The notes beneath the pieces were generated by a model. The model searched no databases and was not told where the DNA came from. It worked only from the letters and a program-made list of their open reading frames with translations. Shown piece after piece: positions 7,716 through 16,986 of a stretch of DNA of 64,000 nucleotides. The stretch comes from Aquitalea magnusonii (GTDB lineage Bacteria > Pseudomonadota > Gammaproteobacteria > Burkholderiales > Chromobacteriaceae). The translations under genes and the position numbers were made by a program. The DNA lies in assembly GCF_003202035.1 (NCBI RefSeq), contig NZ_QJKC01000005.1, positions 62,001 to 126,000 of the forward strand. The letters run 5' to 3'. Within the stretch, counting starts at the first letter, position 1; every line of letters starts with the position of its first letter.

Positions 7716-8318
7716 TCAGGCCCTGATCCAGCCCAGCGCGATCGGCTTGGCCAGCAACAGGCGATACGCCTCGTTCAGCGGCGGCAACAGGCGCGCACCA
7801 CAGGCCGGCCAGGCCAGCGCCAGCAGCCAGCAGTACAGCAAGGGCAGCAGCAGGCCGCCCAGGATGTCCAGCGGCCAGTGCACCCCCAGGTAGACCCGCG
7901 ACCAGCCTACCGCCAGCGTCAGCAGCAGCAGGACACGGCCAAGGCGGGCCTTGCCGGCCAACCAGAAGGCATAGGCGGTGGTGGCAAAGATGGTGGTGTG
8001 GTCGCTGGGAAAGGAAGGATCGGCCGCGTGGGCGATAAAGCGGTAGCCCAGACCGATGGCAAAGGGGCGCGGGTGATCCCAGGCCAGGCCGATCAGCTGG
8101 TTGCACAACAAGGCCAGCCCGACACTGAGCAAGACCCGCAAGGCTCGTTCGCGCTGCGCTTGTTCGCCCCACAACCACATGCCCAGCAGCAGCAAGGGAA
8201 TCAGCAGGATCAGGTATTTGGCCAGCACGATGGCCAGCATGATCAGTGGCGCAGGCGAGGCCGGCGTGGCATTGACGAGCAGGAACAGGGCCTGATTGAT
8301 GCTTTCCAGTGCGGACAT
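7716..8318 (-). CDS. PAP2-family phosphatase, probable undecaprenyl-diphosphatase (BcrC/YbjG type)
   Basis: 200 residues, strongly hydrophobic with about five or six membrane spans. The three PAP2 phosphatase motifs are readable: DHPRPFAIGL, PSFPSDHTT and SRVYLGVHWPLDILGG, whose histidines form the catalytic pair. The PSDH variant in the second motif is usual in the BcrC/YbjG group, which recycles undecaprenyl pyrophosphate for wall and surface polymer synthesis and can give bacitracin tolerance. It is transcribed away from chrA and stops against the bidirectional terminator. The substrate is inferred from family resemblance. Confidence 0.85.
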   Translation of the reverse strand: MSALESINQALFLLVNATPASPAPLIMLAIVLAKYLILLIPLLLLGMWLWGEQAQRERALRVLLSVGLALLCNQLIGLAWDHPRPFAIGLGYRFIAHAADPSFPSDHTTIFATTAYAFWLAGKARLGRVLLLLTLAVGWSRVYLGVHWPLDILGGLLLPLLYCWLLALAWPACGARLLPPLNEAYRLLLAKPIALGWIRA

Positions 8319-8472
8319 GACAGTTTGATGACGAAAATAAGAAAACCGGATTGTAACGGGCAGCAGGCGCGCTGTCCTTGCTTGTTTTGTGACGAAGCAT
8401 GTCTTTGCCTGCCCATGGGCCGGACTGCGCTACAGTAGCGCCTTGTCCAGCCACCCAACACGCAGGAGTGCC

Positions 8473-9807
8473 ATGTCTTCCAGTCCGCCCCCAGCGCCCC
8501 CCGCCGCAGTCAGCCTGCGACAAGCCTTCGCCTTCTGGCTCAAGCTGGGCTTTATCAGCTTTGGCGGCCCCGCCGGGCAAATCGCCCTGCTGCATCAGGA
8601 GCTGGTGGAAAAACGCCGCTGGATCTCGGAGCGGCGCTTCTTGCATGCGCTCAATTACTGCATGCTGCTGCCGGGGCCGGAGGCACAACAGCTGGCGACC
8701 TATATCGGCTGGCTGATGCACCGCAGCTGGGGCGGCATCATCGCTGGCGGCCTGTTCGTCCTGCCTTCGCTATTCATCCTGAGCGGGCTGTCCTGGCTGT
8801 ATCTGGCGCTGGGCCAGCTGCCCCTGGTGGCCGGGCTGTTTTACGGCATCAAGCCGGCCATTGTCGCCATCGTGCTGCAGGCCGCGCTGCGCATTGGCCA
8901 GCGCGCCCTGAAAAACCGGCTGCTGTGGTCGCTGGCAGCTGCCTCCTTTGTGGCACTGGCGCTGTTTGGCCTGCCGTTTCCGCTGATCGTGCTCGGTGCC
9001 GCCGCCATCGGTTATCTGGCCGGACAGCGCCATCCGGCGCTGTTTGCCGCCGCCAGCAGCAGCCATGGCCAGCGTGCCACGGCCAGCGGCCCGGCACTGA
9101 TCGACGATGACACCCCCACCCCGGCGCATGCCCGTTTCAGTCTGGCACGCCTGCTGCGGGTGCTGCTGGCCGGCGGCCTGCTATGGGCCGTGCCGCTGCT
9201 GGTGCTGCTCGGCCATTATGGCTGGCAGCATCCGTTTACCCAGATGGGCTGGTTTTTTACCAAGGCAGCCTTGCTGACCTTCGGTGGTGCCTATGCGGTC
9301 CTGCCCTATGTCTATCAGGGCGCGGTCAGCCACTATGGCTGGCTGAGTGCCGGGCAGATGATGGACGGGCTGGCGCTGGGCGAAAGCACGCCCGGGCCGC
9401 TGATCATGGTGGTGGCCTTTGTCGGCTTTGTCGGCGGCTATCAGCATGTGGCTGGCAGCACGCCCTGGCTGACCGGTGTCATGGCCGCCTGCCTGGTCAC
9501 CTGGTTTACCTTCTTGCCGTCTTTTCTGTTCATTCTGGCCGGCGGGCCACTGATCGAGCGCACGCACGGCACGCTGTCGCTCACCGCACCGCTCACCGCC
9601 ATCACGGCGGCCGTGGTCGGTGTCATTGCCAATCTGGCATTGTTCTTCGGCTGGCATGCACTTTGGCCGCAGGGTTGGCAGGCCGGGCCGGACTGGCCGG
9701 CCGTGCTGCTTGCGCTGGCGGCGGCGCTGGCGCTGTTGCGCTACAAGGTGGGGGTGATCCCGGTTCTGGCAGCCGCCGCGCTATGCGGCTGGCTGCTCAG
9801 GCTCTGA
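8473..9807 (+). CDS. chrA: Chromate transporter, two-domain ChrA
   Basis: 444 residues; the ATG at 8473 has AGGAG five bases upstream. It has two homologous halves, as in long-chain CHR proteins: the first (LGFISFGGPAGQIALLHQEL, residues about 24-190) and the second (TKAALLTFGGAYAVLPYVYQ, about 270-440). They are joined by a hydrophilic linker (SSSHGQRATASG and following). The family exports chromate across the inner membrane by proton or sulfate-coupled exchange. No chrB regulator is adjacent. It converges with nudB with only 7 bases between the stops. Substrate assignment rests on the family; some relatives have other roles. Confidence 0.9.
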   Translation: MSSSPPPAPPAAVSLRQAFAFWLKLGFISFGGPAGQIALLHQELVEKRRWISERRFLHALNYCMLLPGPEAQQLATYIGWLMHRSWGGIIAGGLFVLPSLFILSGLSWLYLALGQLPLVAGLFYGIKPAIVAIVLQAALRIGQRALKNRLLWSLAAASFVALALFGLPFPLIVLGAAAIGYLAGQRHPALFAAASSSHGQRATASGPALIDDDTPTPAHARFSLARLLRVLLAGGLLWAVPLLVLLGHYGWQHPFTQMGWFFTKAALLTFGGAYAVLPYVYQGAVSHYGWLSAGQMMDGLALGESTPGPLIMVVAFVGFVGGYQHVAGSTPWLTGVMAACLVTWFTFLPSFLFILAGGPLIERTHGTLSLTAPLTAITAAVVGVIANLALFFGWHALWPQGWQAGPDWPAVLLALAAALALLRYKVGVIPVLAAAALCGWLLRL

Positions 9808-9814
9808 GCAGGGC

Positions 9815-10267
9815 CTAAGCCGATTCGAGGCCGAGGCGGGATGGCAGCAGGCGGATGGCAGCGGCATTGGACGGAGAAAACACCAGCTCGGCTGCCTGCT
9901 GCCAGGGCAGCCACTGCTGGGCGGTGTGTTCGCCGGGGGCCAGCTGCACGCTGAGCGGCTGTGCCAGCTGCAGGCCGAATACGTATTCGTCGTTATGCGT
10001 TACCCCGTCAGGATAACGGTGCCGCCAGTGCGGGTAGATTTCGTAGCGGTTGTGCAGCTGCCAGTCGCTCAATTGATGCTGGCTGGCATCCAGCCCGGTT
10101 TCCTCCAGCAATTCGCGGCAGGCGGTTTCGCGCAGGCTTTCCTCGCCCTCGCGGCTGCCGGTGACCGATTGCCAGTAGCCGGCCTTGTCGGCGCGTTCGA
10201 TCAACAATACCTGGCCGTCGGCAGTGTGAATCACCACCAGTACTGAAACCGGCTGCTTAGTGCCCAT
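9815..10267 (-). CDS. nudB: Dihydroneopterin triphosphate diphosphatase (Nudix)
   Basis: 150 residues from MGTKQPVSVLVVIHT. The Nudix box is complete (GSREGEESLRETACRELLEE followed by TG), and the surrounding ERADKAGYWQSVTGS is typical of NudB, which removes pyrophosphate from dihydroneopterin triphosphate in folate synthesis. The start overlaps the end of the response-regulator gene by 11 bases, so it is translated from the same message. Longer in-frame starts run deep into that gene and are rejected. Confidence 0.87.
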   Translation of the reverse strand: MGTKQPVSVLVVIHTADGQVLLIERADKAGYWQSVTGSREGEESLRETACRELLEETGLDASQHQLSDWQLHNRYEIYPHWRHRYPDGVTHNDEYVFGLQLAQPLSVQLAPGEHTAQQWLPWQQAAELVFSPSNAAAIRLLPSRLGLESA

Positions 10268-10892
10268 CGCCACGACTCCCGCCATGCTCGGACTGGCTGG
10301 CAGCCAGCAGGCCGGCCAGCTCCACCGCCGATTTGACACCCATTTTCTCGAATACCCGCGAGCGGTGTACTTCCACCGTTTTCATGCTGATGGAAAGATC
10401 CTCGGCAATCTGCTTGTTGAGCTTGCCCAGCAGGATCAGCTGCATGACTTCCCTTTCCCGCTCGGTCAGCAAGGCCAGCAAGGCGCTGACGCGCTGGCGG
10501 CGGCCGTGGGCGGCGCGGTTGGCTTCATCCTGGCGCAGCATCTTTTCCACCCGCGCCAGCAGCACCTCGTCATCAAAGGGCTTTTCCATGAAATCCAGCG
10601 CCCCCAGCTTGATGGCCGCCACCGCATGCGGCACATCGCCGTGCGCGGTGAGCATGATGGCCGGCGGGCAATAAGCCAGCTCGGCCAGCCGCTCCAGCAA
10701 CATGATGCCGGACATGCCGGACATGCGCAGGTCGACGATCAGGCCATTGAAACCGGCATCCGGCCCGGTGGCCAGAAACTCCTCGGCACTGTCAAAACCA
10801 CTGACCTGATAACCCTGGCCATCCAGCAGCCAGATTAATGCCTGCCGCACCGCGGCATCGTCATCCACAATCGCCAGTCGTTTGCCGCTCAT
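10257..10892 (-). CDS. FixJ/NarL-type response regulator, no adjacent kinase
   Basis: 211 residues. The receiver domain spans 1-120, with the acidic pocket DDD near residue 10, phospho-acceptor D54 (LIVDLRM), T82 (MLTAHGD) and K104 (MEKPF). The LuxR-type helix-turn-helix spans about 140-205 (LTEREREVMQLILLGKLNKQ, TVEVHRSRVFEKMGV). It therefore belongs to the FixJ/TtrR group of transcription activators. No histidine kinase is next to it. It is linked by a 4-base overlap to the upstream MscS gene and by an 11-base overlap to nudB. Target genes are unknown. Confidence 0.88.
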   Translation of the reverse strand: MSGKRLAIVDDDAAVRQALIWLLDGQGYQVSGFDSAEEFLATGPDAGFNGLIVDLRMSGMSGIMLLERLAELAYCPPAIMLTAHGDVPHAVAAIKLGALDFMEKPFDDEVLLARVEKMLRQDEANRAAHGRRQRVSALLALLTEREREVMQLILLGKLNKQIAEDLSISMKTVEVHRSRVFEKMGVKSAVELAGLLAASQSEHGGSRGDGH

Positions 10893-12196
10893 GCCTGCCC
10901 TCCCCGGCCGGGCAGTGCCCCAGCCACCTCGCTGACAATACGCACATCCCGCTGCGGGTAGGGAATCTCGATGCCGAGCTCCTTGAAGCGCCGCCAGATG
11001 GCCAGATAGATTTCCGATTTCAAGCCCATGAAGCCGTTTTCCGGGTCTTTCACCCAGATGCCCAGTTCCAGATTGATGCCGCTATCGGCAAAGGCCGTGA
11101 CAAAAGCCGCCGGTGCGGGGTCGGTCGGCACCCGTGGGTGCACGGCGGCTTCACGCAGCACGGCCAGCGCCTGCTCCAGATCGGTGGCGTAATCCACCTG
11201 GATGGGCAGGCTGATCCACATGGCCTTGTCCGAATAGGACTGGTTGATCACGGTATTGGAAATCAGTGCATCGTTCGGCACCAGCGCCTCGGAGCCATCG
11301 GCACTTTTCAGCACCACATAGCGCGAGGTGATGCGGGTGACATAGCCCACCCGGTTATCCACCATCAGCCGGTCGCCGATGCGGATGGAGCGGTCCAGCA
11401 GGATGATGAAGCCGGAGACATAATTGCTGGCAATTTTCTGCAAGCCAAACCCCAGACCCACACCCACCGCCCCGCCAAATACCGACAGTACGGTCAGGTC
11501 TATCCCCACCACCGGCAGGGCAATCAGTACCGCCACGACAATCAGCAGGGTGCGCGCCATCTTGGCAAACACGATGCGCAGCGACAGGTCCATGTGCTTG
11601 AGCCCCATCACCCGCGCCTCGATCACCCGGCTGATCCACAAGGCCACCACCACGATGATGGACACCCACAACATGGCATTGAGGATGGTCAGCAGGTCCA
11701 GATGTGTCTTGCCCACGCTGAAAGACACCGACTGCAGCCAGTCCAGCATCACTTCATCGAAACCGATGGCCCAGCTGACAAAACCCAGCCACAGCACAGT
11801 GGCAATGAAATGCTCGGAGTTACGTTCGAACTTGCCTTGCGGCAGGGCCTGACGCATTACCGCGGAAAACAGCCGGATCACCCCCAGCCAGAACAACATG
11901 GCGGTAAACAAGGGCAGCAGGTGCGGACGCGTGTGCAGCACCAGCATCCAGCCCATGATGCAAAACAGCATGGAAAACAGGGAGACCAGCGGCAAGACCA
12001 GGCGGAAGGCGGTGTAGGGAATGAAGCGGTCGTAACGCTCGGGGTGATGCTGGAACCAGCGCCGGAACGCCTGGCGCGCGGCAAACACCCCCAGCAACAG
12101 GCATAGCACGCCCAGCAGCAGCTGGGTCAGCCCGGGGCCGGTCTGCAGCGCTTGCAGTACCACGTCAAAATCCATTTCTTCACGCACAAACAGCAT
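10889..12196 (-). CDS. MscS-family mechanosensitive channel
   Basis: 435 residues; the ATG at 12196 has GGAG upstream. Several N-terminal membrane spans (residues about 20-200) precede the MscS core. The pore-lining helix is Gly/Ala-rich (VFGGAVGVGLGFGLQKIASN), followed by the beta domain (FIILLDRSIRIGDRLMVDNR) and a C-terminal alpha/beta region. Extra spans before the core make it longer than E. coli MscS (286 residues), closer to YbdG or YnaI-like channels. It would open on membrane tension to release osmolytes. The stop overlaps the regulator start (ATGA), and lolD lies 27 bases upstream. Confidence 0.9.
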   Translation of the reverse strand: MLFVREEMDFDVVLQALQTGPGLTQLLLGVLCLLLGVFAARQAFRRWFQHHPERYDRFIPYTAFRLVLPLVSLFSMLFCIMGWMLVLHTRPHLLPLFTAMLFWLGVIRLFSAVMRQALPQGKFERNSEHFIATVLWLGFVSWAIGFDEVMLDWLQSVSFSVGKTHLDLLTILNAMLWVSIIVVVALWISRVIEARVMGLKHMDLSLRIVFAKMARTLLIVVAVLIALPVVGIDLTVLSVFGGAVGVGLGFGLQKIASNYVSGFIILLDRSIRIGDRLMVDNRVGYVTRITSRYVVLKSADGSEALVPNDALISNTVINQSYSDKAMWISLPIQVDYATDLEQALAVLREAAVHPRVPTDPAPAAFVTAFADSGINLELGIWVKDPENGFMGLKSEIYLAIWRRFKELGIEIPYPQRDVRIVSEVAGALPGRGGQA

Positions 12197-12223
12197 TGTT
12201 TTCTCCGTATCGCGCCTGATGGC

Positions 12224-12913
12224 TCAGGCGCTCAGCCCTGCGTCCTGCAAACGGCCTTCCACCAGCCGCAGTGTGCGTTGCGCCCGGCCGGCCAGCTCCA
12301 GATCATGGGTGACGATGATCAGGCTGGTGCCCAGGCCCTCGTTCAGCTCCAGCATCAGGTCGAACACCTGGCGGGCGGTCTGGTAATCCAGATTGCCGGT
12401 CGGCTCATCGGCCAGCAGGCAGGCCGGCTGTGTCACCAGTGCCCGGGCAATGGCTGCACGCTGGCGCTCACCGCCGGACAATTCGCCCGGCTTGTGCTGC
12501 AGGCGTTGTGACAGGCCCACCCGCTCCAGCATGGCAGCCGCCTGCTCGGCAGCCTCCTTGCGCGGCAGGCGGCGAATCAGCAAGGGCATCATCACGTTTT
12601 CCAGTGCCGAAAATTCCGGCAACAGATGATGGAACTGGTAAACAAAACCCAGCGACTGGTTGCGCAGTACGCCCCGTTCGGCCTCGGACAGACTGGCCAG
12701 ATCGCGCCCCAGCACTTCCACCACGCCCTGGCTGGGCGTATCCAGCCCGCCCAACAGGTGCAGCAGCGTGCTTTTGCCCGAACCGGAAGCCCCGACAATG
12801 GCCAGCCGCTCGCCCTTGTCCACCCGGATTGTCACATCCGCCAGCACGGTCAGGTTGAGCCGGCCTTCGCTATAGGTTTTGCCCAAATGGCGGCAGTTCA
12901 GCACATTACTCAT
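12224..12913 (-). CDS. lolD: Lipoprotein-releasing ABC transporter ATPase LolD
   Basis: 229 residues from [14 protein letters not shown]. The Walker A (GASGSGKST), signature (LSGGERQR) and Walker B (CLLADEP) are intact, as is the LolD/MacB-type segment ([20 protein letters not shown]). It powers release of outer-membrane lipoproteins from the inner membrane to LolA. It overlaps the membrane-subunit gene by 8 bases, so expression is coupled. A longer in-frame start would sit inside that gene and is rejected. Confidence 0.95.
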   Translation of the reverse strand: MSNVLNCRHLGKTYSEGRLNLTVLADVTIRVDKGERLAIVGASGSGKSTLLHLLGGLDTPSQGVVEVLGRDLASLSEAERGVLRNQSLGFVYQFHHLLPEFSALENVMMPLLIRRLPRKEAAEQAAAMLERVGLSQRLQHKPGELSGGERQRAAIARALVTQPACLLADEPTGNLDYQTARQVFDLMLELNEGLGTSLIIVTHDLELAGRAQRTLRLVEGRLQDAGLSA

Positions 12914-14153
12914 AGCGCAGCGCCTCCGCCGGCTGGGTGCGCGCAGCACGCCAGCTGGGATAAATGGTGGCCAGCAAGGCCAGCAACAGGGCAATCACGG
13001 TAATGGTGCTCACGTCGCCCAGCTGCACGTCGGATGGCAGGTAGTCGATCATGTACACCTCGCTGGACAAGAGCTTGGTGCCCAGCACGCGTTCGATCAG
13101 CGGCACGATCACATCCAGGTTCAGCGCCACCAGCACCCCGCCGGCCACGCCGGCCAGGGTGCCGCTGACCCCGGCCACCGAGCCCTGGATCATGAAAATC
13201 TTCATGATGCTGGATGGTGACGCCCCCAGCGTGCGCAGAATGGCAATATCGGCCTGCTTGTCGGTCACCACCATCACCAGGGTGGACACCAGATTGAAGG
13301 CCGCCACCGCCACGATGAGGGTGAGGATGATGGTCATCATGCGCTTTTCGATTTGCACGGCACGGAAGTAATTGGCATTGGTGTCGGTCCAGTCGGTCAC
13401 CTGATCCTGCTGGCCCAGCGCCTGTTGCAGATTGGCCTTGACCAGCGGAGCCAGCATCGGGTCATCCAGCTTCAGGCGCACGCCGCTGACCGTATCGCCC
13501 AGCCGCGACAACACCTGGGCATCCTGCAGATGGATCATGGCCAGCGAGGCGTCGTATTCGAACATGTCCACCTTGAAAATGCCGATCACGGTGAACTGCT
13601 TGTAGCGCGGAATCATTCCCGCCGGGGTGACCGTCCCCTCCGGGGTAAACAGCGTCACCTTGTCACCCATGCCCACATTCAGCTGCCGCGCCAGCTCCAC
13701 CCCCAGCACGATGCCGAACTGGCCGGGCTTGAGCGCCTCCAGCCGGCCCTTCAGCATGTGCTGGCCCACATCCACCACCTTGTCTTCCAGTACCGGCTCG
13801 ATGCCGCGCACCAGGCCACCGCGCACATTGCCATAAGCGGAAAACAGGCCCTGGCCATTGACGAAGGGGGCGGCAGCCAGCACGTGGGCATCGCGCTCGG
13901 CCACCTTGGCCACGCCCTGCCACTGCGGCAGACGACCATCAAAGGCGGAGATTTCCACATGGGAGGCCACGCTGAGGATGCGGCCACGGATTTCCTTCTG
14001 GAAACCGTTCATCACCGACAGCACGATGATCAGTGCCGCCACGCCCAGCGCGATGCCGACAATGGATATCAGGGAAATGAAGGAGATAAAACCATTGCGC
14101 CGTTTGGCGCGCAGATAACGCAGCCCGATCAGGACTTCAAAAGGCCATTGCAT
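12906..14153 (-). CDS. lolC: Lipoprotein-releasing system membrane subunit LolC/LolE (LolF-like)
   Basis: 415 residues with the MacB/LolC topology: a first span near 25-48 ([20 protein letters not shown]), a large periplasmic domain of about 220 residues, and three spans at about 270-400 ending in [20 protein letters not shown]. The periplasmic segment [17 protein letters not shown] sits where LolC has its LolA-binding hook. Only one membrane subunit gene accompanies lolD here, so a homodimeric LolF-type transporter is possible, but a second lolE elsewhere cannot be excluded. Confidence 0.93.
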   Translation of the reverse strand: MQWPFEVLIGLRYLRAKRRNGFISFISLISIVGIALGVAALIIVLSVMNGFQKEIRGRILSVASHVEISAFDGRLPQWQGVAKVAERDAHVLAAAPFVNGQGLFSAYGNVRGGLVRGIEPVLEDKVVDVGQHMLKGRLEALKPGQFGIVLGVELARQLNVGMGDKVTLFTPEGTVTPAGMIPRYKQFTVIGIFKVDMFEYDASLAMIHLQDAQVLSRLGDTVSGVRLKLDDPMLAPLVKANLQQALGQQDQVTDWTDTNANYFRAVQIEKRMMTIILTLIVAVAAFNLVSTLVMVVTDKQADIAILRTLGASPSSIMKIFMIQGSVAGVSGTLAGVAGGVLVALNLDVIVPLIERVLGTKLLSSEVYMIDYLPSDVQLGDVSTITVIALLLALLATIYPSWRAARTQPAEALRYE

Positions 14154-14166
14154 GCCGGTCTGCCTT

Positions 14167-14385
14167 TCAGGGCTGATAGGGGTTGTGCAGGCTTTGCATC
14201 AGCCGCACCAGGAAATCCTTGACCTGCTGTTCGTCACAGCCCATCAGAATGGCATCTTCCAGCGCGTCCTGCGCCATTTGCTGCAATTCCTCCAGGTTTT
14301 CGTTCATTACCTTGATTTTTTCCACACAGGCGACAATGCCGCCCTGCGGATCTTTCCATACCGGAATGTCAATATTCATGGCCAT
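14167..14385 (-). CDS. Conserved small protein of unknown function
   Basis: 72 residues, acidic and helical (KIKVMNENLEELQQMAQDAL, then EDAILMGCDEQQVKDFLVRL), with no signal peptide or membrane span. It lies 13 bases upstream of lolC on the same strand, so it may share that transcript. A second start two codons downstream (MNIDIPVWK) is also possible. The family is not recognised with certainty; codon use and spacing support a real gene. Confidence 0.65.
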   Translation of the reverse strand: MAMNIDIPVWKDPQGGIVACVEKIKVMNENLEELQQMAQDALEDAILMGCDEQQVKDFLVRLMQSLHNPYQP

Positions 14386-14404
14386 GCCTGGCTAATCCTG
14401 AAAA

Positions 14405-14428
14405 CGCAATGCCCGCCAAGGCGGGCAT
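14405..14428 (-). terminator. Terminator of the NlpC/P60 gene
   Basis: GCCCGCC (14411-14417) pairs with GGCGGGC (14420-14426) around AA. On the minus strand the hairpin is followed by TGCGTTTT. It lies just past the stop of the NlpC/P60 gene. Confidence 0.6.
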
Positions 14429-14454
14429 CGTGATGATGGTCAGCCGCCGACGCG

Positions 14455-15243
14455 TCAGTCGGCGACCTTTTTCTTCTTGCCGTGGCCGGACTTGCCGGCG
14501 TGGGCAGGCTTGTCAGCGCGGGCCGATTTGCCACTCTTGCCGGCTTTCTCGGCCTTGCCGCCTTTTTTCTTGCTGGCCGGTGCTTCGGCCACGGCCTTGC
14601 ACTTCCTGCCTTTGCGACATTTTACCTTGGGTGCAGCCGCGGCACTGTTGTCACGCGACTTGGCGGCAACCGCATCGCTGCCCCCCGGCAGCTCGTCCGC
14701 GGCCTGCACATTGGCATTATTGCGGTTGATGCGGCGTGCGCCATTCCAGCGGCTTTGCCAATAGCTCTGGTTCAGGCTCACCACTTCGACATTGCGCCCG
14801 GTGCGCGGCGCATGGATGAACTTGCCGTTGCCCATATACATGCCAACATGGGAATAGGCAAAACCGCGGGTATTGAAGAAGACCAGATCACCGGCGACCA
14901 GTTCACTTTTATCGACAGCCTTGCCGATATGCGCCATCTCGGCCGAGGTTCGCGGCAAATTGACCTTGAGGGATTTCTGGAATACATAACGGACAAAACC
15001 GCTGCAATCCAGACCACTGACCGGCGAATTGCCACCAAAACGGTAGGCCACACCCAGCAGGCTCATGGCCTGCAGCAGCAAATCACCTACAGCATCCTCG
15101 CCGGGCGAGGCATACTTGGCAATGGGGTCTTCCGAGGCCTCGACCTTGGGCCGTGCATCCTGCACATTCTTTTCCGGTGCGGCCTGGGCAAAAACCATGA
15201 CGCCAGCAAGCATCACGGCGAGTAATCGGAGTTGCAATTTCAT
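14455..15243 (-). CDS. Secreted NlpC/P60 peptidoglycan endopeptidase with Lys-rich tail
   Basis: 262 residues. A signal peptide covers about 1-22 (LLAVMLAGVMVFAQAA). The NlpC/P60 domain (about 52-165) has the Cys-His-His catalytic set: C80 (SGLDCSGFVRYVF), H132 (YSHVGMYMGNG) and H144 (FIHAPR). Such enzymes cut the stem peptide of peptidoglycan in the periplasm. The last 80 residues are rich in Lys, Ala and Gly, with K-C-R-K-G-R-K-C and repeated AGKSG-like motifs. This basic tail probably binds the wall or nucleic acid by charge, which is inference. It is transcribed away from ubiB. Confidence 0.9.
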   Translation of the reverse strand: MKLQLRLLAVMLAGVMVFAQAAPEKNVQDARPKVEASEDPIAKYASPGEDAVGDLLLQAMSLLGVAYRFGGNSPVSGLDCSGFVRYVFQKSLKVNLPRTSAEMAHIGKAVDKSELVAGDLVFFNTRGFAYSHVGMYMGNGKFIHAPRTGRNVEVVSLNQSYWQSRWNGARRINRNNANVQAADELPGGSDAVAAKSRDNSAAAAPKVKCRKGRKCKAVAEAPASKKKGGKAEKAGKSGKSARADKPAHAGKSGHGKKKKVAD

Positions 15244-15303
15244 AGGCCGCACTCTATCGGACAGGGCCGGGAGTGTAAAGCCAACTTGGACACCAGATAG
15301 CCC

Positions 15304-16986
15304 ATGCTCAGAGAAACTCTTGTTGCAATGCGCGACCTTCCGCGCCTGAAGGAAATCAGCGGCATCCTCATTCGCCATGGCCTGGGAGAATTCGCCCAGC
15401 GCCTGCGCCTGCCACGCGCCATGGAAAAAGCCGGCGAATGGCTGAACCTGCACCTGCCGGATGCCGATGCCGGCCTGCCCACCCCGGTGCGGGTGCGACT
15501 GGCCTTCGAGGAACTGGGCCCCACCTTTATCAAGCTGGGGCAGATCCTGTCGACGCGGGTGGATGTCTTCCCGGCCGAGTGGATTGCCGAATTCGAAAAA
15601 CTGCAGTCCACCGTGCCGCCGGTCGACCCGGCCTCGGTACGGCTGCTGGTGCAAAAGGCGCTGGGCAAGCCGCCGGAAGAGCTGTTTGCCAGCTTCGAGG
15701 AAAAGCCCATCGGTTCGGCCTCCATTGCCCAGGTGCATTTTGCCACCCTGCACGATGGCAGCCAGGTGGCGGTCAAGCTGCGCCGTCCCGGCATCGTGGA
15801 AAAGGTGGATGCCGACCTGCGCATCCTGGCGCACCTGGCCACGCTGATCGAAATGGAGTTCCCGGATGCGCGGCGCTTCCAGCCGGTGGAAATCGTCAGC
15901 CAGTTTTCCCGCTCACTGAAACGCGAGATGGATCTGGCGGTGGAAGCGCGCAATATGGAACGCTTCGCCCGCGATTTTGCCGATGACCCGCAAGTGGTGG
16001 TACCCAAGGTGTATTGGGACTACACCAATCCTGCAGTGAATGTGCAGCAGCATATCGATGGCGTGCCGGCCAGCCGCCTCGACCAGCTGGCCGCCAGCGG
16101 CCTTGACCCGGTGGAGCTGGCCAGCCGCGGGGCCGACGCGGTGTTGAAGATGATTCTGCTCAACGGTTTTTTCCATGCCGACCCGCACCCCGGCAATGTG
16201 TTCTTCCTGCCGGAACACCGCATCGCCTTTATCGATTTCGGCATGGTGGGCCGCATCAGCCATGGCCGGCGCGACGAGATCGTCGATCTGCTGGCGGCAC
16301 TGGCCGAACGCAACGAACACGCGATGATGGACGTGTTGATCGAGTGGACCGGCAACACCCCGGTGGATGAACAAAAGTTCGCCTACGACATCAGCGAATT
16401 CATGTTCCAGTACGAACATGTACCGCTGAAAGATCTCAACATCAGCCAGCTGATCACCGACATCATGGCGCTGATCCGTGACCACGGCATTTTACTGCCG
16501 CCGGACATGGCCATGCTGTTCAAGGCACTGATCACGCTGGAAGGACTGGGCCGCCAGCTCGATCCGGACTTCCAGCTGGTGGAGCACATCACGCCCTTTG
16601 TGCGCGAACTGCTGCTGGCGCGCTACCACCCGAAAACCCTGCTCAAGCGCGGCAAGCTCACCCTGCAGGAAACGCTGGGCATGCTCACCGGCCTGCCGCG
16701 CGACATCCTGCGGCTGTCCAAGGACATCCGCCAGGGCAAGTTCCGCATCCAGCTGGACCTGCAACGGCTGGACAGCTTCGGCAAACAGCTGGACCGCAGT
16801 ACCAACCGCCTGACCATGGCCATCGTCACCGGCTGCCTGATCATCGGCTCCTCCATCGTGATGACGGTGAACGCCGGGCCCAAGCTGTTCGGCCTGCCCT
16901 TCTTCGGCTTCATCGGTTTCATGATCGCCCTGTTCAACAGCGTGTGGCTGATCTGGTCGATCTGGCGTTCCGGCAAGGAGCTGTAA
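15304..16986 (+). CDS. ubiB: UbiB-family atypical kinase
   Basis: 560 residues of the ABC1/ADCK/UbiB family. The family KxGQ motif is in FIKLGQILSTR. The nucleotide-binding Ala-rich loop is PIGSASIAQVH, the catalytic segment is FFHADPHPGNVFFL, and the metal-binding IDFG is in IAFIDFGMVG. Two C-terminal membrane spans end the protein (about 510-555). UbiB supports ubiquinone synthesis, probably by extracting precursors from the membrane. The usual ubiE-ubiJ neighbours are absent, so this may be the main UbiB or a paralogue. The next gene starts on the base after its stop. Confidence 0.9.
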   Translation: MLRETLVAMRDLPRLKEISGILIRHGLGEFAQRLRLPRAMEKAGEWLNLHLPDADAGLPTPVRVRLAFEELGPTFIKLGQILSTRVDVFPAEWIAEFEKLQSTVPPVDPASVRLLVQKALGKPPEELFASFEEKPIGSASIAQVHFATLHDGSQVAVKLRRPGIVEKVDADLRILAHLATLIEMEFPDARRFQPVEIVSQFSRSLKREMDLAVEARNMERFARDFADDPQVVVPKVYWDYTNPAVNVQQHIDGVPASRLDQLAASGLDPVELASRGADAVLKMILLNGFFHADPHPGNVFFLPEHRIAFIDFGMVGRISHGRRDEIVDLLAALAERNEHAMMDVLIEWTGNTPVDEQKFAYDISEFMFQYEHVPLKDLNISQLITDIMALIRDHGILLPPDMAMLFKALITLEGLGRQLDPDFQLVEHITPFVRELLLARYHPKTLLKRGKLTLQETLGMLTGLPRDILRLSKDIRQGKFRIQLDLQRLDSFGKQLDRSTNRLTMAIVTGCLIIGSSIVMTVNAGPKLFGLPFFGFIGFMIALFNSVWLIWSIWRSGKEL

